From Nannochloropsis oceanica (taxonomy: Eukaryota; Sar; Eustigmatophyceae; Eustigmatales; Monodopsidaceae), in contig CP038134.1 of NCBI GenBank assembly GCA_004519485.1, positions 434,001 to 498,000 on the forward strand: a DNA stretch of 64,000 bases. Direction: 5' to 3'. Numbering within the stretch: position 1 is the stretch's first letter; every line of letters starts with the position of its first letter. The notes under the pieces are model-generated. The model saw only the letters and a program-made list of their open reading frames with translations. It had not been told where the DNA came from and searched no databases. This document shows positions 43,566 to 54,280 of the stretch, piece after piece. The position numbers and the translations under genes are program-made.

Positions 43566-43882
43566 ATGGCGTGGCAAACGGCCCCTGGGATGCTTGTGAT
43601 TATCGGTGGTTTCTCTTTGGTGGGCGCTATGTTCGCGGGCGTCGACGGCTTGGCCAACTGGATCTATAAGAAGGTATGTGTTTATTCATTAGAAAAGGAC
43701 GTGGACTCTCCCGTTGTAAGCGCTTAGGCCTTGCACGTATGGGTCCACTTGTTTCCGACAAGCTTACCTTGATGCTCTCCTCCCCACCTTTTTGCACACA
43801 CGCACAGCCCCGCCACATCCAGCAGGACAACTTCAATTTTTTGATGAACAAGAAGTATGGCTACGGAGGAAGGAAACTTTAA
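43566..43882 (+). CDS. NDUFA1 (MWFE)-like complex I subunit
   Basis: 60-residue protein in two exons, 43566-43673 and 43808-43882, joined in phase 0 by a GT-AG intron. The N-terminus is MAWQTAPGMLVIIGGFSLVG, a single membrane anchor, then NWIYKK-PRHIQQDNFNFLMN. Size, an N-terminal helix without a cleaved presequence, and the charged PRHI-x-x-D-x-(F/W) segment match the plant and protist MWFE subunit of mitochondrial NADH:ubiquinone oxidoreductase (plant form PKHIGHDEWD). It is too small for most automatic gene callers because of the intron. Confidence 0.75.
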
Positions 43883-44804
43883 ACGAACGTCTGACCACGC
43901 AAGCAAAATTGTATATAGAGAGCAGGAAAGCATTGAGTGTGGGGGGGGCGCGTGCTAGGTAGGGATGGACGGGGTGGTGGGATAAGGTGATGAGTAAAAG
44001 GGAGTGAAAACGTGGGAAATAGAATTGCCAATTGGTAGCCAGTGGTTTCCCTCTTCGTTTTTTGCTTTTTTTATTTATCAGCATTTTTTAAAACGCAGTT
44101 GTCATCGTCATTGAATTTGGTTTTGGTGCGTGATGTTGTTATCGCTAGCTTATGCCTTTCTGATTTGATACAACCAAACCCGACCAGCGGCGATATCTGC
44201 GCAGCGTGCTGATGGGTGGCCCGCATAGTTTGCTTTGCATTCTCGATTGATTTTACTTGTATACACACACACACACCCCTTTGGCAGAAAGAACACAGTA
44301 TTCTACAAAATTTGATACGCTTTCTAAAATGTTCTGGCTGGTAGTGGATCCAACGTCCCCGACACGCGTGGGGAATGGGAAAATAAGGAAAAATAAATGA
44401 ACTCTCTCAGAGGCACACACAGCTCACCCATAGGCGGCTGGTTTAAATGGCCAAAGCGTCACCAAGGTATCGCCCCGTCGTTTCATGCGCGCCATCGAGA
44501 GGATACCATCCTCCAACTCCCCGATTGTGTTGTCATTGTCAGACACACCACGACCTCCCTCCCCCTTTTGCCTTCCCTCCCGTCCTCCTTCCCATCCCCG
44601 TCATCATCCCGTATCTGCTGCGACCCCTCCTCCCCTCTTCCTCTCTTGCCTTGTCCCACTATTCGTCCAACCATTCAAGTGCAAGCGCTGAATGTCATTA
44701 AACCGCCGTATTCTCACTCGCCGCTTCCCACCGCGCTGCTGCTGCTACTGCTTCTGGTACTGTTGTTGCTGCTGGTGCTGCTGGTGCTGCTGCTGTCCTA
44801 CTGC
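43883..44804. other. Intergenic, convergent 3' ends
   Basis: AT-rich in the first 500 bases, with an AC dinucleotide tract near 44262-44276, then CT-rich towards the hydrolase-like gene end. No gene is seen. Confidence 0.5.
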
Positions 44805-47471
44805 TTAGCTTTGACCAACGGCCTGGTTCGACTCTGTTGCCTGAGCATTCCCCTCTTTCATATGCTCCTCCCCTCCTTCCACCTTCTCCTTCTCTCTTTC
44901 ATGTGTTCCAATGCCCTCCTCTTCCTCCCCCTTCTCTTCTTCCTGTGTTGTCAAAAATGAAGAAATCTCTGCTTCTGTTGCTTTTACTGCCTCGGATTCT
45001 TCAGTTTCGACCACCCTCGATGACTGCACCTTTTCTTCTTCTCCCGTTGCCGTTACCGATTCTTTTTGTGTTACCGCTACTTCAGCTGCTGCTGATTCTG
45101 CGACTGGTACTTCTTCTTCTTCTCCTCCTCCTCGAGTATTTGATTCCTTGGGCACTTCCACTGCTGTTGTTGCTGCTACTGCTGCTGTCTCAGCCGTTTC
45201 CATCTCCTCCTTCTCTCCCTCCCTCTTCCCTTCCTCCTCCTCCTCCATTGGCATGACCTTCGTTGATGGCATTTCATCTGCGACAGGATTTGACTCCGCT
45301 GCTTCAGGTGGTAAAATTGTAAAGCCTTCAGATTCGGGAGTGTCGGCTGCCACCGCCACTGGTTCATTTTCCTCTTCTTCCTCCTCTTTCCTCCTTGTCT
45401 CCACGTCCTTCATGACCTTCTTCCGCATCTCCTTCTTGCCCTCTTCTTCCTTCTCTTTTTCGTCCATGGCTGCTGTCGCTACTTTCTCCTTCTCCTCCTC
45501 CGTTTTTCTGACATCTCCCATCCTCCTCTCCTCCTCCTCCTCCACCACCACCCCCTTTTCAATCCCGCTATTCCCCCTCAGAAAAAACAAAAACGGATGA
45601 CCTTTCGCCGCCTTTTCAGCCTCGGCAACCATTGCTGCTGCTCGCTCCGATTCTCGGGCCAACAACCGTTCTCTCTCCTCTCTTCCAGCGAAAAAATGCC
45701 TTCGACCTGTCCACCGCGCCGCTGTTTTCCTCACAACCCTGACCCGCTGCTTGGTCTCCTCGGCCCATTTCCCTGCTGTCGTCATCGATTTATTTGTAAG
45801 CCTGCCCATCCATACCTGCATGCTACTGTCGCTGCCGCTGCCTCTTATGGCGGGAATACTGCTGCCACTGCTCCTGCTGTTACCAAACCAGGAAGAGAGG
45901 GAGAAGAGGTGGCTGCGTGGGGGAGGGACGACAAGGGCGAGTGATTGGCTGTTGTTGTGTTTCCAGTTGGCAGCCATCCAAGAAACCAATCGCGAAGACG
46001 AGGACGAGAAAGAGGAGGAAGGGGGGGAAGAGGAAGGAGGGGAAGGGAGAGGACGAATCCGCACTGAAGACCGGTGCTGCTGCTGCTGCTGCTGGTGCCG
46101 CTGGAGCTGCTGCTGCTGTACCACCTTTATGGGAACGATGATTTTGACTTTCCCTGATTTTTTAGCAGAGACGTAGGGTAGGCCTCTAAGCTTGAAATAT
46201 TTTTTTCTCACGTACTTCCTGAAACGCTTCGGTAGCCTCAAGGCCGCATTGGTCGCGTTCGTCCACGTCGAGGCAGCCCCTCCCTCCCTCCCTCGTCCTC
46301 CGTCGTAGTACAACCTCACCACCGTTGAGTTCGAGAAATAGTTGTGAAAGCCCGTGGCGGCCGCGACGCGTTTGCGGACAAAGCGACCCCAGCCCATCTC
46401 GGGGGGCTTGGCGACCGTCAGGCCTTCGAGCCAATAGGCCCTGTAGTAAGAACGACGAAACGCTGCTGCTTCTTTGTTGAGTGCGGTCAGGTAGGTGGGG
46501 CCGACCAGGGAGTGGTCGGCAAAGCGATCGCCTGACCGGCCTTGGAGGAAGACGAAGGACGTGTTGTGTTTCAAATAGATCACCTCGCCGTCCGCGGATT
46601 CGTTCAAGAGCTGTTGCATCAGGTGCATGGCCCGACGGTTGACCAGCAAGATCGGATCGTTCCGCGCGTAGTAGTTCGTGGCTTTCCCAAAGTACTTCCG
46701 GGTGATACTTCTAGCCCCCCCAAAATTTATCACGTCTATCCGTCGTCGATCAGATTCCATCAAGTGGTACTTCGCGACGAGGTACGTGAGCAATGCACCA
46801 CCACTGTGGGCGAGGTGGACGACCCTCCCCTTGGGCCCAACCTCCCTCAAGACCATGGAGAGGTGCTTGGCGAGGCCTGTCACCACTGGGTCTTCCGTCG
46901 GAGAGCGTATGTACATGAAGCTCACCCTTGTCAGGTCCCGGAGCCACCACCCCAGGGATGGGTTGTAGTAAGGCCGGACACGGCATCCGAAGAGGGAGGA
47001 GAGGAATCGGGCTTGTTCCTCCATCTCTTCGTTGGTGTAGTTGATGCCATTTACCCAGGTCAAGGCCACGCTGGGATTGAGGGCGGGCTCGCCCCATCGC
47101 CAGGTGTCGCGTACCCACTCCGTGACTACCCGGTCCAGGGTGGCGTTTTTGCCGAGCCTGAACAGTGGTAGAGGTTTGTTATTGAAAGGGGTAGGGAGAT
47201 ATAAAGGTGAATTCGGGGGGCAACATCTTTCCCGAAAATTGGAGAGGTGGAATTAATGGTTGATCTTAAATAGTTTCGGCAATGCCCTGTGTGCATGGCA
47301 GGAAGAGAGAGACAGAGGGAGCTGGTAAGCAACACGCGAAAAGGAAACATACCTGGCCACGATATGATTTGGCACCATATCATAAGCCTTGGATGTGGGC
47401 GGCAGAACGTCCCAGGTGGTGATGAGCGCCGCCAGGAAGGCGTGAATGATAGGCCACACGAAAATGGCCAT
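44805..47471 (-). CDS. Alpha/beta-hydrolase-like protein with long acidic tail
   Basis: Family not identified. Model: complement of 47353-47471 and 44805-47157, GT-AG, phase 2, 823 residues; the start is the ATG at 47471. Exon 1 is hydrophobic (FVWPIIHAFLAALITTW), a signal or membrane anchor. Residues to about 300 resemble a lipase-type fold: a strand VALTWVNGI, then GRVVHLAHSGGALLTYLV, where AHSGG could be a nucleophile elbow (G/A-x-S-x-G), and later DVINFGGAR and LVNRRAMH with candidate acid and His residues. A basic Ser/Arg-rich middle with poly-Gln and a tail of more than 300 residues dominated by Glu, Lys, Ala and Val follow. The tail is probably disordered or coiled. Substrate and location are unknown. 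Confidence 0.65.
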
Positions 47472-47952
47472 ATTGTGCCCGTTCGTAGTGCGATTATGGG
47501 AGGGAAAACAGGCACTAAGGCAGGAGTTTGACTGGCTCAATCGAGCAGCGAAGCTTGTCTAGAACCAACCGAGGATCCCATGGACGTGTTGTCGCTCGCT
47601 GTGGTTGTGTGGACACGGTAATGCATGGTTGAGTTTGGAATGGGTTAGGTGTGCTTGACTGGGAGAGGAGGAGGGTATCAATCACGCATGGGGATGTCGA
47701 TGACGATGATGATTCATGCCTACCAGTTGAGCAAGCACAACAGCTTCCTCCTGGGAGGGAAGAAGAACAAAAGCTGTGTCTGGCAGGTGTGTACGCGACT
47801 GTACCTATCTACATCCCTAGAAGCGCGTCTTTGCTTCCCATCACTCCGCTTATCGCCTGCCCTAAACCCTCGGCTTCCCTCCGTCCCAAACGACCCCCAC
47901 ACGACACAGCACTCTTCAACCCAAGCGTAAGCTCCAACAGCAACAGCAAGTT
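47472..47952. other. Intergenic, divergent promoters
   Basis: Upstream of the hydrolase-like gene (minus) and triosephosphate isomerase (plus). CA-rich and CT-rich just before the isomerase start. No element identified. Confidence 0.45.
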
Positions 47953-48771
47953 ATGTCCTCATCGCAAGGATGGGCGCAGTACCTGGCTCGTGGCGTGCCC
48001 CCCCAGAAGCGGTACCTGATCGGCGGCAACTGGAAGGCTAATGGGACCCTGGCCCAAGCCGCTGGCATTGTGAAGACCCTGAATGGCGGCGGGCCTTTTC
48101 CATTGGAAGCCGAGGTGGTGATAGCGCCCCCCGCGCACCTGTTGGGATTCGTCAAGGACAACGTACGCCCCGATGTGGCTGTTTCGGCTCAGAACTCGGC
48201 CTTGACCACTAAAGCCGGGGCTTTTACGGGCGAGCTGCCCGCGGCGCTCTTGAAGGACTTCGGGTTGAACTGGGCCATTATCGGGCACTCAGAGCGTAGG
48301 GAGGGTTTTGGTGGGCCGGGGGAGACGGACGAAGTGGTGGCGACCAAGACCAAGGTGGCCGTGGACGCGGGTTTACACGTCATGGCATGTGTGGGGGAGA
48401 AATTGGAGCAGCGGGAGGCAGGGCAAACGACCGAGGTAGTGTTGAAGCAGCTGAGCGCGATTGCCTCCAAGTTGACCAAGTCGGACTGGTCCAAGGTGGT
48501 GGTGGCGTACGAGCCGGTGTGGGCCATTGGCACGGGCAAGGTGGCAACACCGGAACAGGCCCAGGATGTGCATGCGTCCATTCGCGCGTTCTTGACCGAG
48601 AAGATTGGGGCGAGCGCGGCGTCGTTAGTTCGGATTATTTATGGGGGGTCCGTGAAGGGCTCGTCAGCCCCGGGACTGATTTTGAAGCCGGACATCGACG
48701 GGTTTCTGGTGGGGGGGGCGTCGTTGACGAGTGACTTTATCACGATTATCCAGGCAGCCAAAAGCTCATAA
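47953..48771 (+). CDS. Triosephosphate isomerase
   Basis: Interconverts dihydroxyacetone phosphate and glyceraldehyde 3-phosphate. 272 residues, one exon, ATG at 47953. All key elements are present: GGNWKANG (catalytic Lys, residue 28), IIGHSERR (His), AYEPVWAIGTG (catalytic Glu and the start of loop 6), and RIIYGGSVK and FLVGGASL for phosphate binding. About 20 extra N-terminal residues lack a signal or transit pattern, so this is probably the cytosolic glycolytic form. Codon use is strongly GC-ending, as expected for a highly expressed gene. Confidence 0.95.
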   Translation: MSSSQGWAQYLARGVPPQKRYLIGGNWKANGTLAQAAGIVKTLNGGGPFPLEAEVVIAPPAHLLGFVKDNVRPDVAVSAQNSALTTKAGAFTGELPAALLKDFGLNWAIIGHSERREGFGGPGETDEVVATKTKVAVDAGLHVMACVGEKLEQREAGQTTEVVLKQLSAIASKLTKSDWSKVVVAYEPVWAIGTGKVATPEQAQDVHASIRAFLTEKIGASAASLVRIIYGGSVKGSSAPGLILKPDIDGFLVGGASLTSDFITIIQAAKSS

Positions 48772-50330
48772 ATAGGGGAAGGAAGGAAGGGAGTGCTAGA
48801 GGGGAGCACGCACGTGAGAGATCCTCTCGGTGTGGACGAAGACAGGAAGATGAGGAAGTAAGAGAGAGAGGGCGTATACAAGTTTGAGGGATTGGGACCC
48901 GAAGAAAAGCTATGCTCCGCTTTGAGGAGCGATGCATTTATCCGGTTTTGTTTTGGGGGGCGATATGCTTTTATAGATACACGTTTTTGGGTTGGAGATA
49001 CAGAAATCGGTGGAAAAAAAGGGGGGGAGAGTGCTTAAAGATTAAGAGAGGATCAATTGACGAGAAATCATCAAGTCTCTTTTACACCTGCGATAGCTCT
49101 TTCTGGGCGTTATTCCTTTGTTTATTGCGTCTTCTGCCTCCTGAGGACGATGATTGACACAAGCCCTCCACCACGTTGCTTAATTCTCACTCTTTCTTTC
49201 ACACGTTCACACTTTATTCATTCCCTCTTGCTTATTATCTCTCTCTCGTCATCAACTCCAACATTTCTTGTCATTGTATAAACACACGCCTGATACCTCC
49301 ACATCCGCCCGCGTCCGGGGCTTTTGTTTCAACTTTTTTACCTCTCCCCTGTGTAATGCTCTTCAATCTTTCTTTTCCTCCGCCGCCCGTCGTTTTCTCC
49401 ACGAAAGCGGACGGAGGCTGCGAGGAGAAAAAGTGAAGCAGAAAAGAGAGAAATGAACGAAGTGGGTACGTTGATTTGTTGATGTTCTTCTCGCTGCATA
49501 CTGGCTGGATGGTTTCGGTTTTTTCCGCTTTTTTTATTTCCTCTCGTCTCACTTTTAAACACGTCAAAATTACCCTACTTGATTGATACCCTGATCATGA
49601 TTTTGTTTGGCTTGGCTGATCGTTCATAAGCTACTACTGCTGTTATCACAGCTCCTGCTGGTTGTTCGTGCATAAATAGATTTTTGTATAGCCTGGAAAT
49701 CAGGCGGGGGGGTTGGGTTGGTGTTTGCTCGGGAAATAATTGTAAAATTACGAATTTCAAATTCAAATCTCTTGAAGAAATGGACTGGTAATAATACTCC
49801 TATACACACGGGAGAGTTCCGGATCCCTCTTTTCTCTCCCCGCCTCTCTTTTCTTGCTCCGCCTTGCTTTTTTTGACGTGACTGGTAGGTAGTTTTATCT
49901 GCTCTCTATTTTCTCTCTCGATCTCACTCGCTCGTTCGAGATATTCTCTATGAGTAGAACACATCGCTGCGCTCTCGTCTCTCCCGGCCTGCATCTGTAA
50001 ACCTGCGAGTCATACACTTCCGCCGCGCTCATTCTCGGCTGGCTGGTTGACTGGATCACAACTCGCTAATTACACACTTACACACAGAAACAAGTTCATT
50101 CACTCACTCAGCCCATATTATTTGATAGGCTTTCTTGTTGGGATGATTTAAGGCTCCTGTTTTGCATTTCCTATTTGCTCTCAACGGTAGTTTACAAAAT
50201 CCTGGTGACTTGCATTTTTCCGATCTCCCTTAAACTTTCTTTCTCTCTCTCCATTCAGATCTCTCTTTCCTTCAAGACCTCCCTCATGCACACTCACTCG
50301 TACCCTTATCCTTTTTGTCGGGCCTCTCAT
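48772..50330. other. Long intergenic, convergent 3' ends
   Basis: About 1.56 kb between the isomerase stop and the zinc-cluster factor stop, mostly AT-rich with CT-rich patches. Short frames are present without recognisable product. Probably long 3' UTRs. Confidence 0.5.
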
Positions 50331-51926
50331 CTAAAAGTACTCCTGCAAAAAATGCAACATCTCCTCTCGCTCCACCGCCCGAGCCTGCGCACCCTCCTCC
50401 GCCGTCGCCGCCCTTCCCAGCTGCTGTTGCTCCTCCTCTCCTCCCTCCAAGGAAGAATAAGCTCGCTTCATCGCTCGATCACCTACTTCTTGTTCTTGTC
50501 CCTCTCCATTACCAATGCTACCACTCGGTGCCTGTATATCGCTACACGTGCTCGCGTTGGCACCAGGCTCACTCCCGCCCGGCCCACTCCCAACCCACCA
50601 GGCATCCTCCATCGCGCCTATCCACAGCTGCTGCTGCTGCTGCCTGCTGCTGCCACTGCTATTGCCCACATCTCCCCCAACAACTTGTTGGGCTCCTCCA
50701 TAGACCATGCAAGAAGGAGATATAACGGGCCTGCGACTCTCGCTCCCGTCTTCTGCCAGGGAGTAGCTGCTAAAGACCCGTCCCGCCATTGCAGCCGCCG
50801 TCGCATTCCTTTCACTCGGAATGAGCAGGCTAGATAATTCTGTGTGCTGCTGCTGTTGCTCGTGCTCTTCATAGTGCTGCTGGTTCTGCCGGTGTTGATG
50901 GTAGTGGGAGGAGGAACGATTATTATGGCCACCACCGCTGGAGTAGGGGCTGCTGCTGCTACTACTGCCAGAGCGAGCCGAGGCGGAAGTATCATCATCT
51001 TCCACGGATGTCTCCTCGTTCCCTTGCAAATTCAGCCCACTGCTGTTGCTGCTGTTTTTGCTGCTGCTCCCCCCATGCCTCATGCTATTGCTATCACCAC
51101 TACTACTCCCGCCTTTCCATCCATCTCTCTCTCCCTCCCCCACCCCCCCTGCCGCCGCTATCTGCGTCGATGACGATACGAGGTAGCGACTCGCGCTTGG
51201 CAATCGCTGAAAACTCAATACCAACGCTGAATACCCCCCCCCATCGGCGATGTGAAACCTAAGTCTGGCTAAGCACAACACCCCCCCACTCTCCCTCCTC
51301 CTCGTCAATGCCCTGACTATGTGCTGCACTTCCGCGCAGGGCCTCGGATTTGAGAACAACATCGCACCCACACTCTCAAAAAACTCTCCCTGGTCTTCCC
51401 TACTTAACAGACTCCCCAAGATATCGATTGGGTCCGTGAGTCCCTGCTGCTTTCTCTCCTGCGCCTGCGCCCACGCCTGGTTACAGGAACAGGGGTCAAG
51501 AAAATCCCGCGCAAACAATTCATTCCCCAACAATTTCGTGTGTCCTTGCACTGTCACTAGCGCGGCGGCAGCCCCTGCATCCGAATACAGGGCTTTCAGG
51601 AACGGATCTAGCTTGGTCGCATCAAAGGCGACAGCTGTCTCTGGAGCGCGTGGTCCACCTCTCGTGGCCTCCACTGCCTCCCCCACCGTTGCTCTGTCCG
51701 AGAGAACCATCTTCCAATCCATCCCGAGGGCACTTGAAAGGACGCCGAGTCGGTCACCGAGCGCGCAAGCGCCTCGATCTTTCGCGTAGGTCACAGCCCA
51801 GGCACGCATCACAGCCAGGGTCTTCCCACGACAAATCCGGGATTGGGCATGAAGCTTGAGGAAGGACTCCATGACGGTCTGCATGGGAGAGATGAGGTAG
51901 CTCGCTTGTTGCTGATGCTGTTGTTG

Positions 51927-51968
<42 letters not shown>

Positions 51969-53279
51969 GTGGTTTTGGAGATAGTGGGGCTGTTGGAGGT
52001 GCAGCCTGGCAGGGGAAGAGATGGGGTGTCTTTGCTGCTTCTCGTGACGGGGGTATTGCTGGTACGAGGGTAGCTGGGCAAGATGCTGCATGTTGAATGG
52101 GGAGGATGAGGGGGTGGGGCTGGGGTTGGGGCTGGGGTTGGGCTCGTTGGACAGCACGAAGCTACGGCAACTGCCAGGAGCAAAATTGGTGAGGTGGTTG
52201 TTGGTGCTGTTGCTGTTCAAGCTGCTGCTCGTGGTGCTGTCGCTGTTGTCGTGGTTGCCGCTGGTGTCATGAAATCCGTTGTCGCCATTGATGATAGCTG
52301 CAGAGGAAAACATGGCAGGACCAGGCACAGTGGCAGGAGGAATTGAGGAAGAGGAGAAGGCACAAGGCGCAGTAGCAGTCGATACACGCGTTCGCCCTCG
52401 CCCTTCCCCACTTCCTCCCCCATTTCGCTTGGATGAGGGGGTGCTGGACGTGGAATTTGAGCGGCGCCTCCGCTCTCCACTTTGCCCAGAGGACGAGGAC
52501 GAGGAGGACGAGGACAAGGAGGAGGAAATGGAGGCAGAGGAGGACATGCAAGTCTTCTCCTCCCCGCCCGTCTGGGTGCTCAAGGCCATCGAGCCCGAAG
52601 AAGAGGCTTTGTGCATGCTGTTCTGTCGACTCCCACTCCCACTTTGCGAGCGAGAAGAGGGTCCGCTCCCTCCCCCCCCTCCTCCAGCTCCCCTACGGAC
52701 CTTCGCCTGCTCGTGACAGTCAATCCCCAACCTCACACACCGCGTGCATGGAAAGCCGCGGTCACATCTCACCTTGCTCTTGCGACACGTAGAGCACGGT
52801 CGCTTTCCCTCGTGAGGGTCATCGCCAAATGTCTTCTCCTCTTGCCAAGACTTAGGCCCACCGCAGGACCGACGTGGGGTGGTACGATGCCGGGGGCTGT
52901 TCAGATCCCCATAGCCATCGGCCATGGTCCTATCCATGCTCACTTCGTCCAAGCTGGTATTAATGCTAATTTTCACCCTTTGAGCCACACCGGTGTTGGT
53001 GGCGTGAATGGTGTTGGGGTAGGGCCCTCCCTCCTGTCCGGCATCGTTGTCCTGCAGCTGCTGGCTGCCATCCATGTTGCCATCCTCCCCTTCATCCTCG
53101 GCGTTGCAATTCTCTTGCTTCTCCAATGTATTCCCCGCAACGCAGATGGAGCCGACATACTGGTCATCACTCTTATCTAACGGCACCCCGGGAAAGACAG
53201 ACGAAGGGGTCGGCGGCGGCTCGCCCTCCTCGCGAATGAGCCCTCCGGGCGTTGATATGTTTATGTTTGCAAGAGGCAT
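50331..53279 (-). CDS. Zn(II)2Cys6 zinc-cluster transcription factor
   Basis: Nuclear DNA-binding regulator. Single exon, 982 residues, ATG at 53279. The binuclear cluster is exact: Cys162, 165, 172, 178, 181 and 188 (C-x2-C-x6-C-x5-C-x2-C-x6-C) with the basic RKSKVRCDRG loop. Long Ser, Asn and poly-Gln regions follow. Around residues 500-700 a compact domain (GNELFARDFLDPCSC, DILGSLLSREDQGEFFESVG, LRFHIADGGGYSALVLSFQR) has the pattern of a PAS-like fold. Zinc-cluster factors are expanded in Nannochloropsis, and one has been reported as a negative regulator of lipid accumulation in N. gaditana. Whether this is that gene or a paralogue cannot be told here. Confidence 0.88.
51921..51965 (-). 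repeat. CAG/CAA repeat (poly-Gln) in the zinc-cluster factor
   Basis: An almost pure run of CAG and CAA codons on the minus strand, read as poly-Gln with a few His on either side, a typical low-complexity activation-type segment. Confidence 0.85.
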
Positions 53280-54280
53280 TGGTGATGGTTCTGACTTTCG
53301 GCGGAAATAAATTGTTGGTCGTAAGAGAGAACTGCCTTAGCTGTCTTTATGTATTGTATAGTTGTGGACGTGTTTGGGAAGACGGGGCGTGAAAATGTGC
53401 ATGTAGGACGTGTGGAACTCGCCACGCTGCTAGAGCAGGAACAACACGAAGAAAGGGCCTGTTCCCCCACGCGTCCCCTAGAAATCATAAACGGGTCCCA
53501 AATGTCTGAAAATTCACACATTGTTCCTTCGGCAGAAACTGTGCTTCAGCAGGCTCCCTGAGGACACATGAGTTGCCGGGACAAGCGGGTCAAAATGCTG
53601 GGCTCGTCGGGAAGTGTCCCAAATGTAGGATGCTGCAGACATAGCCGTGGAGCAGGAGGCTGTCAGGCAGCACAAATATCCTTCCCGCTATGCAGAATAC
53701 ATACATTCGTGCGCCTCCGAAACCTTTTACTGAAGATTATGATGGTATGAGAGCGTGTAAAACTTGAGGCAAGGTAAGGAACAACAGATTTTGCCTCATC
53801 TCCAGTCCAATAGTACAAGCTAATCGAGCCGCTTTCTTACAGGGAGTCTGCGTCAGCACAACTGAATGCTCCTTGTTCTGATTACAGCTTCAATAAACCT
53901 CTATATTCCGATACATAGCCGCACAGAGCCTCACAACATTTCTTTTGCCTTGTCAACGCATTTGGCTGGGATATGGGCTTGAAAATCGGCCCAGAAAGAG
54001 TCCACTCTTGCTTCGTTCGCACGTCGCACTTTTTACTATAGTAGTAAAAGACGGTATTTTGAATCGACGTTACGATGCGGAGGCTCGTGACAGAAGGAGT
54101 ATGACCCAAGAGGCGCAACCTGCCAGCCCATTTCCCACCTTCGTTATATCCCATTGTCCGCGTCACTTGACATGACATGCACTCCCATGAATTGTGCCTT
54201 TGTTCTTCCCCACCCTGGAACGGGCATCACAAGTGTCAACACATTCCCGCATCCTCGACAGGCCTTTGCAAGGCATCATC
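53280..54280. other. Intergenic, divergent promoters
   Basis: About 1 kb upstream of both the zinc-cluster factor (minus) and the VDE-related gene (plus). No coding evidence. Composition is mixed and no repeat is visible. Confidence 0.5.

Noticed and set aside
47651-48019. Frame upstream of triosephosphate isomerase as a plastid-targeting first exon.
   Set aside because: Out of frame with the enzyme, no clear donor and no signal-peptide pattern.
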